Below the pieces are notes generated by a model that had not been told where the DNA came from, did no database searches, and saw only the letters and a list, made by a program, of their open reading frames with translations. The position numbers and the translations under genes are program-made. DNA of 64,000 nt from Phycomyces blakesleeanus NRRL 1555(-). Taxonomy: Eukaryota; Mucoromycota; Mucoromycetes; Mucorales; Phycomycetaceae. The first letter of the stretch is position 1. Each line of letters opens with the position of its first letter. Below are positions 33,341 through 45,221 of the stretch, one piece after another. The stretch lies in the NCBI RefSeq assembly GCF_001638985.1, contig NW_017265137.1:1453054-1517053 (forward strand). The letters are read 5' to 3'.

Positions 33341-35600
33341 AGGTCTCACTCTACTTTATGGAAGTCAATATGGAAATGTGTCCATTTATAATATCTACGT
33401 CTTGGCTATTTGATATACCTTAACTTCTGTCAACTCACCTTTAAGGATTGCAATATAAAAGCTGTTTGTAGATTTTTGGTGAGTTATTATTATACATAAT
33501 GTTAAAGGTTATGTTTGGTAACTTATCAATACTTGTCTACTTTTCTTATTGGAATTCAAATCATATTTTGCACTGTGCATATAATTGCGCATGTGTGTAT
33601 GTAATAACGATTTCAAGGTACTAAGCATTCATTGATATTCAAAGTACAAAAAGGTTTGGGGGATAATAATGCTTGTTTCATAAATACATCCAAATTGAGC
33701 TTTTTTTGGGGTACAGTCTGTGTAAATACAATGAGGACCCTACTTGTGTATTCAACCCATACTACACCTTTTCTGCCTCTCTTTCTAACACACATTTCTT
33801 TATTCCTCATCTCTCATTTCTCTTTTTTCTTGTATTTCTCTCTTTCTCTCATTCCAATACATTCTCTTTAAAATTTCCATGAGATTAGCCAAATTCAATA
33901 ATATACAATTCACGACATCGGCTTTCTTAAAGACTACTACAACCTAATCATTATATACTCTATAGACAGTAACAGCCTCTAAAGTTAACCACGGTTCTCG
34001 ATACCACGTCAAAACATAAAAATATTATTTTATTTCTTTTCAAATTTTTTCAATTAGATTAATTTTTTCTTATAAATGAGCCCTCCTAATTACAACATTA
34101 ACTTCTTCAATCAAGTAAAAAAAAAAAGTTTAAAAGCGTGTTTTTTTTATTGGAGACGATACTAGTTAAAAAAGACTTTATTTATTTATTTAAAGATATA
34201 CATAAAGAAGCTATTTTATTCTATTTGATTGAATTTCACTTAATGTTCTTTTACATGAGTAAAAGAATAAAAAGCATGACACCAAGTTCTTTGTCCCCGC
34301 ATTACGCGGCTCAATCTCCTTCAGGACGTAAACCTGACTTGGTAGCGAAGGAGGTGCTGGAATGGTGGCAAACCAACGGAAAGCACCCGTTCATCCAGCC
34401 CCACATCTCGTCACCGAGTAATGTGGGTGCGAACTCGCCAGAGAACTTACCACTAGGTGATAAGGTCCAGCTCATTCGACTACCAGTAGCTTCACCGTCA
34501 GCCGTTAAAGAGTTCAGTCAGGTTAGCAGTGAAGAGCCAGCACATCTCACCACAGGTTAGACCTCCCTCCCCCCAGCATCATGATTCCACATTGGCGATG
34601 CGATGTACACAGTAGTCCTTCCAAAAATGAAAAGAGACCATGCCCCACGACTTCTCAGAATTAACTGAGCTGGCGAGTAACAACTTTCACTTTCCGATGC
34701 TTGTAGCATGGAAGAATCTCCCTGCAACGGTCGCAAGAGACGCCTCACTATGAAACCGGGACTGTTGTTGCTCAAGGAGAAAACAAACGACGCGCGTTGG
34801 AGGGGTTCTATATGTAACAGAAAATATTTTCATCTGCGATTTAAGTTTAGGACTGCGCTTTTTGTCGGTCTTAGATACCCACGTCAGAGCAAACGTGATA
34901 TAGCTGTATATTCTTTTATTGGGTTTGTGTAACTGTTCTACGGCAGAATATACAGCTAATAGTATTTAATCAAAGTACTTATAGAAACAACTTTGCGAAG
35001 TGAAGCAAAGAAGTAAATAATAAAAAAAGTAATGAAGTAAGGAAGGGTTCGGTATTGATCGGTGTAGCAATAACACTCAAAGTGGAGTACAAGTATCTAT
35101 AACGGCGATTTGTAGGTTACTCTAAAGTGGTCTGTGCACTTCTTGTTCAAGGGTACAATAAATTATTTTATTATTTTGCTCATATAAGTAGACCCAAAAA
35201 AGACCTACTAGTAATTAGGGAATAAACCAAAGTAAAATTTCAAAAACATATTAAGCAATAAGTAAAAAGCAGAAAATAAAGCCAAAAAAAGTAAGTATGT
35301 ATATTATCTAAATCTCAACACAGTAGGTGACAGGATTTTCAATTCCAGGTTGAGTTTCATTGAAATAAAATTATATCAATGATTGAAAGTATCAAGATGA
35401 TTTTCCAAGGGAATGGAGTGATTATCAAAAGTAATGTTATTCTCATAACAGCAATAACTTGGTATTTCATTGAGGCATACATTTAAAAGTGTGCTGGTAA
35501 TACTGACCGAGATTTAACGATGCCCCTCCAACTATTATCACTTTATCGAACTTTGACTGTAGATAGATAAATAAAATCTATTCACGTTCAAGAGTTATGA
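33340..35600 (+). repeat. Dispersed repeat, copy A (partner at about 57.47-59.57 kb)
   Basis: Long stretches match copy B in the same order and orientation. Landmarks are 'GCTTGTTTCATAAATACATC' at 33671 (B: 57646), a C/T-rich run at about 33765-33870 (B: about 57720-57850), a nearly identical block of about 90 bp starting at 34278 (B: 58260), 'TGGGACTGCGCTTTTT' near 34850 (B: near 58898) and 'CTATAACGGCGATT' near 35098 (B: near 59145). Spacing drifts by only tens of bases. The 34278 block lies in an ORF and encodes 'SPSGRKPDLVAKEVLEWW'. Neither a reverse transcriptase nor a transposase is present. It may be a non-autonomous element or an old segmental duplication; ends and target-site duplications could not be fixed. 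Confidence 0.75.
34258..34560 (+). CDS. Short ORF in repeat copy A with the GRKPDL motif, 100 aa
   Basis: The frame from the ATG at 34258 to the stop at 34558-34560 is open in copy A. It contains 'SPSGRKPDLVAKEVLEWW', which looks like the start of a DNA-binding or transposon-associated module, and then an unrecognised Pro/Ser-rich tail. The motif is nearly unchanged in copy B although that copy is stopped soon after (58353), and a weaker form appears at 62949. Conservation above the flanks hints at past selection. Whether it is expressed is unknown. Confidence 0.35.
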   Translation, partial: SKRIKSMTPSSLSPHYAAQSPSGRKPDLVAKEVLEWWQTNGKHPFIQPHISSPSNVGANSPENLPLGDKVQLIRLPVASPSAVKEFSQVSSEEPAHLTTG

Positions 35601-35727
35601 TATTCTAATATCCATTTGACTTTATAGCATTATTAAAGCACCAATGAATGAATAGGTAGATATTATTTTTGTGATTATTATGGTTATCATCTTTGATTTG
35701 ATTTAATTAATCTTCTTTAAGTTTTTT

Positions 35728-38700
35728 TTAAATACGACACTCCCAATTAGCTACAGTCTGCCAACGTTCTGCGTGATGGTAAAGGCAGACTAGAGTCCAT
35801 TGGCCGATTTCTGTGACTGTAATGTTGCCAGTATAAGAATGATCCTGTGGAGTGTAGAGCAACTTGAAAATTTTTCCTGTTGGACTCTTGATTGCCATTT
35901 TAGGATGCCTGGAATCATCCTTGATGATTCTAAACGAGTACGGCTGGCGAGGATAGATCTGGTAGCACTGCGGTTCGTCAATAAAAAACTCTTCGTGATT
36001 TGGGTGCAGCTTCACAAACTCGAATGCCCGGGTCTTTCCGGTGTGCTTCAGTGGAAAGGACATTGCGAGAGAATAAGGGCTCGTCTGTTGTTCGGCTACA
36101 AATGTCGAACGCGGCCCACAGTACACCTGTAGCCAGCCAGCGTGTGTGTCGAGGGGTAAGACGGCCTTGATTTTGTAGGTGCGGTGGTTCGAAGATGGCT
36201 CGAGTTGCGCAAGCCCACGCACCAAGGTCCCGTCTTGGCACTCCACCTGGACACAGCAAGCCGTGTCAGGATCCATGCGGATGGTCAGGTGGTAGGTCTG
36301 GTTGTCTACAAGAGTCAGAGTCGATGGATCGAAATCGACCACCTGAATGTGATGGCTGAAAAAGGGAATCCAGACGTGAGGTAAGGAAAGGAATGAAGAA
36401 AGATAGAGAGGAGGATCAAGGTATTGGTCCCGGTCATCAGACGGAAGGTGTGTGTGGATCATGGACAGAGGAGTTGTGAGAAACCAATGAGATTCGACAC
36501 CCTCATTGAGAGGGTGGTTTGGTGAGGCCAGCCAGCAGTCAACCATTCTATATTCGCCTTCAACCTTGATACTACACCATGCGTGGTTCTGGACCAAATA
36601 TCCATCTTCAAAAGCATCTTTTAGAGTATCTTTAGGACCTTTGATTTTATATATATATTAAAAAAAAACAATTGTTAGTTGATGTTATACTTATATATAT
36701 ATGTATATTACCTCTACAGTAGCCACATATAACTTGTGTATCATTGATTCCAGCTGCTCTTGCCATTTCACAAAACAGCGCGGCCAGACCAAACGAAGAA
36801 GTGCATGAGCGTTTTGCAAGCACCTGCTCAGCCGTTTCATCTGTCCAAGTTTCGGTTTCTTGGATCGCAATGTTCTGGACCAACCAGATGAATATCGATC
36901 TCACCTTGTGGAGATCCCTACGGTACGGTCTTGCCAAGAACTTTTGAGCCAAGAGTTGAGGAGTTACCATCTGCCCTCGCTGATTGACATTTGTAGCATA
37001 AGTATCAATCTGATTAAACTCTGTGTCAAGAAACTGGAGTTCTCTAGTGTCAGCCACTTCCAGTGTATTTCTAAATAAATAAATAAACAAATAAATAAGA
37101 AAGAAAGTGAATTACGATCACAGTATATATACATATATAAACTCTTATTACTTACTGTAACAATAAAAATGGATCAACTACCCCAGAATCTTGCTGAATC
37201 GATGGCGTCCTGGTTCTCTCGAGACTCTGCAGGCGGTCGTGGGTAAACTGATCTTCGGAGGTCTGTTCCAATAATGTCCGTCGTGGTTTCCACAGCGATC
37301 GCCACTGGTGGCTCAATTTCTGCGTAGACAAGCCCTGACCTTCTTGTCTCGGATTCCAAAAATTTGGAGGACGGACCGGAGAATCTGGCTCTGGTACCCT
37401 TTCATTATCTAATAGGGAGTTTATGATTTCTTTTTGCGATGGAGTGGTTGTATTGAAATTAACGTTGCCATTAAAATTGGCATTGGCATTTTCATTTCCG
37501 TTTCCATTTGAATTTGAATTTCCATTGATATCAGTATTATTAATAGCAGTAGTACTGATGCTGTTGTTAGTACTACTACTAATACTAGTGCTAGGATTGG
37601 TGTTAATATTGACATTTGTATTGGTAATAGTACCAACAGGTCTGTTTATGGCTGTAGTGTTGACTGTTGGGATCTGAGCATCTGACGACACCGAGCGCCT
37701 AAGTGTTGGTCGATTTGGAAGAGGTTTAGACATCGCTTTTGAAAAAGACTGCCGTCTTTGTGCTCTTTTTTGGACCGGGATTTGGTTCATTTGATCGCGT
37801 GGTCTTGGGGTAATTAAGGTGTTTCTCAGTACATGGCTGACACTGTTAATCTCACTAAATTGAGTGCACAAGGGAGTACTCTTGCTGTAATGTGGTGTAT
37901 TTGATTCAAAGCGAACATGACTGCCTTGAGCGCCACGACCCGAGAGTTGGGGTTTTGAATACATGGTGCTGTCCGACAGAGGTGATCGAAGAAAAAGGTG
38001 GTCGTACTGGCCTTTTTGGTCCGCAATTCTCCAATCTGGTTCGACATGCTTGGGAGATCGTCTCAAGACAGATGACTGACGGTTTGGTGGTGTGTGGCTG
38101 TGGGGTATTGAAGCTGAGATGGGGTTTGGTTGTTGTTGTGGTACTTGTAGTAGTGGTGGCAATGGTTTACGAGTGATATGTGGGTCAGACTTTTGAACGG
38201 CTGGTTTACTATAGCGGTGTGGAGAACTGCGATTATTGATGTGATTGGTAAATATGCTGCTGGGACTATTGCTATTGCTACTAGAGTGACCACTGCTGTA
38301 CCGACTAGTACTGCTGTTGCTAGTAACACTTATTCTTCTCCTAACAGGAATTGCCTGGGGTGAGGTTTGGTGTAATTGTGGTTGTGGTTGTGGTGATGAT
38401 ATATGATTATAGTGGTTGTAGTGTGCTCTGTACGCTGGGTGAAATTGAGGACTGTGATCTGTCACAAGAACATCCTGTAGTTTGGTTGTATTTGGCCATT
38501 GGGTTGCTGGTCCCAAGTCCTGTCTTTCTAGTCGAGTACTTGCCGAACGAGAAGGAGCACGGTGGGAGTAGCGTCGTTTGGGGAGGTGGCCTCTTGAGGA
38601 AGTATCTGTAGAGTAGTACGTTTTCGGTGCAGGGGATGGTCTGTGGTGGGAATAGTGTGCTGAGGATTGATCCACAGGCGGTGAACTTTGCCTGGAGCGT

Positions 38701-38786
38701 TGATAATTGGAGGGTTTTGTACTAGAACTGTGAATATATTGTGTCTCCCAATAAGGGCTTGAGCGGTCGTGATTAATTATGCTCAT
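35728..38786 (-). CDS. Cyk3-like cytokinesis protein with transglutaminase-like domain, 966 aa
   Basis: Exons are 38786-37156, 37070-36712 and 36638-35728. The first ATG is at 38784-38786. Residues 1-540 are low complexity: Ser/His/Pro/Tyr-rich, then an Asn/Thr/Ser-rich run (about 385-450). The transglutaminase-like core spans about 565-720: 'VRSIFIWLVQNIAIQE', 'KRSCTSSFGLAALFCEMARA', 'GINDTQVICGYCRG', 'LVQNHAWCSIKVEGEYRMVD'. Cys, His and Asp of the catalytic triad can be lined up (SCTSS, NHAW, VDCW). A beta-rich C-terminal part follows with the 'HPNHEEFFIDEPQCYQ' block typical of Cyk3 relatives. In yeasts Cyk3 acts at the bud neck or septum in cytokinesis and also carries an SH3 domain, which I do not see here. 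The role is inferred. Confidence 0.82.
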
Positions 38787-38948
38787 CAAAATAAATTAAC
38801 AGATATATAAATATAAATATAAAAATACACAAAAGTAATAAAGGATACAAAAAAAAGAGTGAAATTTAAAAGAAAGAAGAAGGTTATTATTATTATTACT
38901 GTTGTTATTATAAGGAGTACAAGAATGAATAAAGCTGCCCAGTATGAC

Positions 38949-38987
<39 letters not shown>

Positions 38988-39561
38988 CATAAGTATATAC
39001 CTTGCGTGTATGTATCTTGTGCCTAGTTTAGGGTTCAATTTCTGGAATCGATCACGCTATTTAGGTACTTCCCCATAACGTAATGTTATCGTTATTGCCA
39101 TGTCTGTTTGTACCAAACCAACTCGTTAAAGCACACAACTTAAACCAAGTCAAGTCAAGTCAAGTCAAGTCAAGGTAAGAAAAGAAAAGAATTAAATGGT
39201 GTTTGATACTATTAGACCTTTTGAGTGTCAGTGCATAAAATCAGAAAAGAATAAATAGCATATAGATCCTTAACTCTACATAATTACTTGTATATATTTA
39301 TATTATTATTTTAATAAAAATGAAAACAATTTTTTCCAATAAAGGCTAATAGAAATTTATTGTTACCAACTGTCTCAATGTTTTCTTTTTCTTTTTTACT
39401 TTCCACTTGATTATTATCACTATTGATTTTACTTTGTGGTATTAAAGTAATAATCACATAATATTATATAATTTAATTTATTTACAATTTATAAAGACAA
39501 AAATAAAATGATAAAAAATATGTATAAAAAAAAACTACTTTTGAACTTGTAGATTCTTACA
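38787..39561. other. Divergent intergenic region (Cyk3-like / UVSSA)
   Basis: A 775-bp shared upstream region with a (TTA)n run at about 38948-38982, a CAAGT pentamer array at about 39148-39172 and AT-rich DNA. No clear TATA box stands out among the many TA-rich sites. Confidence 0.65.
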
Positions 39562-42500
39562 ATGAACGACCAAATTGAAGAAACATTGGAAAGACTAATT
39601 AAGCAGATTACAGAGACTGGAGAATGGGAATTGGATCCTCAGATTCTAAAGGTTTCTTTTTATATATTTCTTTAATAATAGGAATGAGAAATATTATCAG
39701 CAATATATATATATATATATATAAGAATATAGGAATATGTCTTTGTCTTTGTCTTTGTCTTTTCTTCTTATTTATCATTATTATTACTATCATGAATTTG
39801 CTCTAGTTAATCAAAAAGCTGTGCAAACAATCGAATGCCAATGTCGATGTTGCATTCTACATCATTTGGAATCAATTACAAAAAAAACAATCTCAGGTAT
39901 TAACAGCAAAGAAGAAAAAAGAAAAAAAAAAGAAAAAAATCAAGATCCGCAGTATGCATATACACACAAATTTTACTTCTTTAACATTGATTTCTTTAAT
40001 TTTAATAATATATACACATCTCTCTTGTCTGTCTGTCTATTTATCTATCTGTATATATGAATATGTTATGTTTACTTGAATATAAATACCTGACTAGATT
40101 CGATACTCCTGTGTTCAATTGATTGAGGTTCTCTTTTTCCGCTCACATCGTTTCCGTATACTGGTCGCCAATGAATTCCAATCATTTCTGAGACTGACGG
40201 TGGGTATAAACCGCCAGCCGTTGCCTCCTCCTGTTCAAGACCAACTTCGGAGATTAGCGATCAGTTTGGTCAAAAGCTGGAACCAAAAGTATGGTCGAGT
40301 CCAGAGACAGATTGCGAATGGCTACCATTTCTTGGAGTACCGCAACCTATTGGACGAAAATTCCAGTGGTTCGCTTGCAGCTTTATCGCTATCGTCATCG
40401 GCATCGGCATCAGCATCGGCGTCGTCATCGTTGTCATACACTCGTACCCGAGACCAGAACAAGGCAAATGTCCAGAGTCGAATGAAAGCTATCCAGGAAC
40501 GACGAGTGGATCAAATAAAGACCGAAGTAGACGATTATCTAAAGATCATCCAGGAGAATATCATAACCATGGACAGCTGTTTCTTGATACTCGTGCCGAA
40601 GAATTCAGAAGATGAATTGGATTTTGATGCTTTGATTAAAGGAGATCTAGACTCTTTAAAAGTGCCTGACGGATCCTATCGAGAGGTAAATATACATATA
40701 TATACCTGTGTTGTTCTGCGGATGTTTGTGCAGGTGTGGGTGTAAATTTATCTATTAAAGTATAGAGCTTTGAATAAACATCTCTATACCACTACCTTTT
40801 ATTTATTTACTTTATTCTTTCATTATTAAATATATATATATATACGTCTCTGTGTCTGTGTGTTTACATATGTGCCTGTTCCTATACTTATGTTTGTGTT
40901 TGTAAATATATACATGTACGTGATTTGTACGCGTACTGTGTGTGTATATGTTGCGTAATTATATGACTTTTCTTTTTTTTTTTACAAAAATAGCGTATAT
41001 TGTCGCATGGTTTGGGATCTTCACGCTACAAAATCACGATTGACCTTTCCGAAAGTTCGGTCATGGAAGATATCCATGAGACACCCGAAAACACAATTGT
41101 TTATGAGCAATTGAGACAAGGTCTGAAATTGATCGAGAAAAAGCATGCAAAGCAATTGAATGACTGGATCAAAGTACTAAGTAAATCAGAATATAGTGCA
41201 AGTACCCTTTCTCTCTCTTTTATATATACAATATATACTAATATGCTTTATAGAATAAAAAAGAAAAGGAATCTTTGCTGAAACAGTTGATTGACGTCAA
41301 GGTCGATATGACAGAAGCTTTAAGAAAATGTCGGCTGTTGGGTATCACAATTCCAGAATTCGAAGATCCTGAAAAAGCTCTAAAAAACAAGACTAAAATC
41401 AAGCCTAAGAAAAACCAGCAAAGGAATCAAAATGAAGATGAAGATGAAGATGAAGAATTTGGAGATGAACGTTTTGAAGAAATTGATGTTCCAAAGCAAG
41501 GTTTGGATGTTGAAAAGAATCCCTTGACTGTGGACAGTAGAGTACTTCCGCCTGCTCAGCGGATATTTCCACTGGCATATGAACCAGGAATGAGTGAGGA
41601 TATCACTTATCGTGGGGCTTTTGTGAGCCCACATAAAACCCTGACTGGTCCCACGGGATACAAGTAAGCCAATACTTTTATTTATTTATACTTTTACTTT
41701 AAAGAAGAAATCATCTAATACTTGGATTTGGATCTAATTTCTGTATAGGGAAAAAGGAAAACAAAAGGAAGATTCAACAAGACAAGGTAAAGACAGCTGG
41801 TTGCTTCTAGATACAACGAACGGACATTGACATTTTTTTGGAAATACAATATAATATATATATATATTTATATTTATATGTGTTTGTGTATAGAATTGTT
41901 AAAAAAGGCCCCTGTTGTGGAGGTAAGCTTTTAATACATAAATAAATAAAAGGCATATATACATACATATATATATATATATATATACTTCCGTGCGTAC
42001 TGGTCTTTGCGTGAATCAAAAGAGCATGATTGAGGCTGAGTGAATACCCTTTTTTTTAAAAAAAAAAATAGTGGGGAGAAGACCTTTACTATTGGGACAA
42101 GACGCACGTCCAATTCAATACCAGCGGTCTTGGTGAGTAGAACCAATCAATTTTTATTATTATTCCAACAAAAAAGAAAATATTATAAATATATATTTAC
42201 ATGAATCATTAGAGAAAAATCATCGGTTTATGGGTACTGGAGAAGGTGTAAATGAATTGCCTGCCAGTCTATTGGATGAACTTCGCAAACGACCAAGATA
42301 CTACCAAGAATCATCTGAGCCACTCAGAGTATGTATTGACTACTACTACTACTACTACTATTAGTATTATTACTATTATTAATGTACATATAATTCATCC
42401 CAGTCTGTTCTTATCTACGGTGTTTAGGCTTGCGGAGCTCCTCTTCACAATGGAGGACTGTGCCCTAGACGCGACCTTGTCATTTGTCCTTTCCACGGGA

Positions 42501-42838
42501 AGATTGTGTCGCGAGATTCAATTGGACAGCCGTTGGATCCAGCCGAGGCGCCTAAAGTACAAGTACTACAAGTACCACAGAGTGGGACGAGTAAAGAATT
42601 TTGGGAGGACATTGAAGGAGAAGTGATGGTACAGACAGGTCAAGAGAAAATCGAGAGTGGACACAAGAAAAGGAAACGAGATCACAAGAGTGCGCTTGTG
42701 GATGTCCGACAGAATAAGCCCAAGAGTTTCCATAGGCGCCTTCAAGACAAGCTTGACACACGCGCCATTCGACGTAGTGTGGAAGAAGCGGTTGAGTATG
42801 AACGCACTCAAAAATCTCGATTGAAGAAAGGACTATAA
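39562..42838 (+). CDS. UVSSA: UV-stimulated scaffold protein A (UVSSA) homologue, 678 aa, 10 exons
   Basis: Exons are 39562-39651, 39807-39896, 40098-40685, 40994-41197, 41254-41663, 41749-41786, 41894-41922, 42072-42132, 42213-42328 and 42428-42838. The N-terminal 150 residues form a VHS/ENTH-like helical region ('SCVQLIEVLFFRSHRFR', 'LAISLVKSWNQKYG'). A Ser/Ala run follows (near 175). An acidic stretch near 445 (DEDEDEDEEFGDERFEE) is of the sort used to bind TFIIH. The C-terminus holds the DUF2043 zinc motif 'CGAPLHNGGLCPRRD' and 'CPFHGKIVSRD' (Cys-Cys-Cys-His), then a basic tail. UVSSA brings TFIIH and USP7 to stalled RNA polymerase II in transcription-coupled repair. Intron 4 opens with GCAAGT; a GT donor four bases on would give an immediate stop. 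The length is close to the human protein (about 709). Confidence 0.9.
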
Positions 42839-43301
42839 TGGAACCCCTAAAACACACTTTTATTATTATTGTTAGTTTTGTTCAGTTTGCCCCTACTCCT
42901 TTAACTTTCTTTCTTTTTCTTGACTAAAGAAAAAGTGAAGAATAAAGTATAAGACAAGTAATTTGGGTGATAGTACTATTAGTAAGAACTAATAGCTAAT
43001 AGCTAATGACTAATGACTAATGGTTGGAGTAATAGTGTGGTGATTTATTACTTGATCCACTATATATTTTAGCTTTTACGTTGTTGTTATTATTATTAGT
43101 GAAAGGTACATCTATACATACAGACATATGTATGTATGTATGCATTATACTTTCTTTATCCCTCCCTTTCCCCTTACTATTATCTTTTGTCATTCGTTTC
43201 ATTTTGTTTGTTTGTTTGTTTCAATAATTCACTTGTTCATTTATTCATCCTTTACACACACAATTATATATATATATATCTTCTCTCTCTCTCTCTTTTT
43301 T
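42839..43301. other. Convergent spacer between UVSSA and Rab11
   Basis: 3'-flanking DNA of two convergent genes, with a TGTA run near 43125-43140, TTTG repeats near 43205-43220 and a CT run near 43282-43294. No gene is seen. Confidence 0.7.
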
Positions 43302-43950
43302 TTAACAACATCCTCCTCCTGATCCATTGGAGCCTTCAGCCGATCTCTTACGACCTTCCTTTGACTCGTCCATACTTCCACGGGGCTGACCACGTACACT
43401 TGGGGGTCTGAGCTGAACACGCTCGCCTGCTGTGGGGGTTGGGCCACCTGCCTGGCCGGGCTGAGTTTCGCCTGACTTTGGCTGTTTGGCATAGATTGTG
43501 CTAAAGACTGTGGCAAATGCCTTTTCGACATTGGTGGCGTCCAGAGCGGAGGTTTCCATAAACAAGAAGCCTTCTTGCTCAGCCAACGCACCACCTTCCT
43601 CACTGCTCACTGCACGGCTCGTATCACTCAAATCGAGTTTGTTTCCAACAAACATAATCACAATGTTGGCATCTGCATGATCCCGCAGTTCCTTGAGCCA
43701 ATGGGTTGCGTTTTGGAAAGATGATTGCCGGGTGATATCTAATTTTAAAAAAATAAAATAAAGAAAATGGATATAAAAAGAAGAAGAATATTGATGTTTA
43801 TGTTTATGTTAAAGAGGTTATTGTTGTTCAGTTTAGTTTTTTTTTTTTCGAGATAAAATTTAATAAAGAAAGTGATAAGAAAATATAATAGAAGAAAGAA
43901 ATATGGTTATTTTATCTTGCACACTGCTTTTTTTCTTTTCTTTTTATATT

Positions 43951-43983
<33 letters not shown>

Positions 43984-44591
43984 CTATCTAGTTTTATTTT
44001 ATTTTTGTACCATAAACCAGCAAAGCTCCTACTGCACCACGGTAATAACTAAGATCACAAGGCAACAAGTACACAAAGTATTAATATTAATATATAAAAA
44101 AAAAGGTTAGAATATGCAGACATTAACACAGTAACAACAAATAAAATAAAATAAAAAAAGACTTACGCTCCAGTAATGGCTCTGTATCTTTCTTGACCAC
44201 TGGTATCCCAGATCTGTGCCTTGATGACATGGTTCTCTGTAGTGACGGATGAGATGAGGCTAAGAAAAAGTAGCATGACTTGCCATGCTTAATGTTCTTT
44301 GTGGCGAATTCGACGCCAATTGTACTCTTGGACTCTAGATTGAACTCATTGGTCTATTTCATAAAAATAAAAATAAAAGATAAAAAAAAAGGTGTAATGT
44401 TCAGATGAGTTGAAAGAAAGAAAAATTAAAATATGATAAGTAAATAGAAGAATAAAAGAGTAATTATTTTTCTTATCAATATTGATATCTTTACTTACGG
44501 TAAAGCGAGAGAGCAGGTTAGACTTGCCAACGCCTGAATCACCAATAAGGACAAGCTTGAAGAGATAATCGTATTCGTCGTCGGTCAACAT
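43302..44591 (-). CDS. RAB11: Rab11-type small GTPase, 235 aa, 5 exons
   Basis: Exons are 44591-44499, 44353-44284, 44236-44167, 44048-44011 and 43738-43302. G-motifs in order: '[15 protein letters not shown]' (P-loop), '[15 protein letters not shown]' (switch I, the Rab11 signature), '[13 protein letters not shown]' (switch II), 'NKLD' and 'ETSALD'. The tail is Gly/Ser-rich and ends in GGCC for double geranylgeranylation. Rab11/Ypt31-32 proteins drive recycling-endosome and Golgi-to-tip vesicle traffic. Oddities: the switch II Ala of DTAGQE is Ser, and AIT-S-AYYRG reads AIT-G-AYYRG. Intron 2 is only 47 nt and starts with GCAAGT; it yields an exact 12-residue match in length to Rab11 between 'FATK' and 'IKAQ', and no GT donor keeps the frame. 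It is convergent with UVSSA. Confidence 0.93.
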
Positions 44592-45187
44592 CTACTATAC
44601 ACAATTTATATATCTATATAAAGAAATAAAGGAAGAAGAAGAAGAGGAGGAGGAAATGTGATGAGAATTAGAAGGTTATTTTTTTTTTTTTTTTTAATTT
44701 TTTTTTCTTCCTGGGGGAGAAGGGATTATAATTTTTTTGTAACTTGACAAATTAACTCGATTAATCCACACACTCGCTCACACACACACACAAACACACA
44801 AAACATATAAGCCAAGCGGGTACTTAATAAATATATATAGTACAAAAAAAAGCTAAAATAAATATTATGTGTGTGTGTGTATGTAAAAAGGATTTGAAAC
44901 AAATAGAATGTAATCATAGTTACATGTAAAGATAGTTAAATCATTCTTTAGAATATGGCATAATACTAATATAAAAAAAAAGGTACAGATTATTAGAACA
45001 AGTTATTGTCCAATATATATATATATATAATGGTAGTGGTAATGGTAATGGTAACTGTAGGAGTAATGGTAAGGGTAATTATTATTATAAGTTCTTAATT
45101 ATATTATATTATATTATAAAACAAAGGAATACAAGAAATATGGAAAGCCACAGAGGCTTGAAATACCTATCCATGTACGCACATACA

Positions 45188-45221
<34 letters not shown>

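Noticed and set aside
33340..35600. Interpretation of the dispersed repeat as a retrotransposon LTR
   Set aside because: No TG...CA ends, primer-binding site, target-site duplication or reverse transcriptase could be shown.
39148..39172. CAAGT array as a CRISPR or regulatory array
   Set aside because: There are no spacers; it is a plain pentamer microsatellite.
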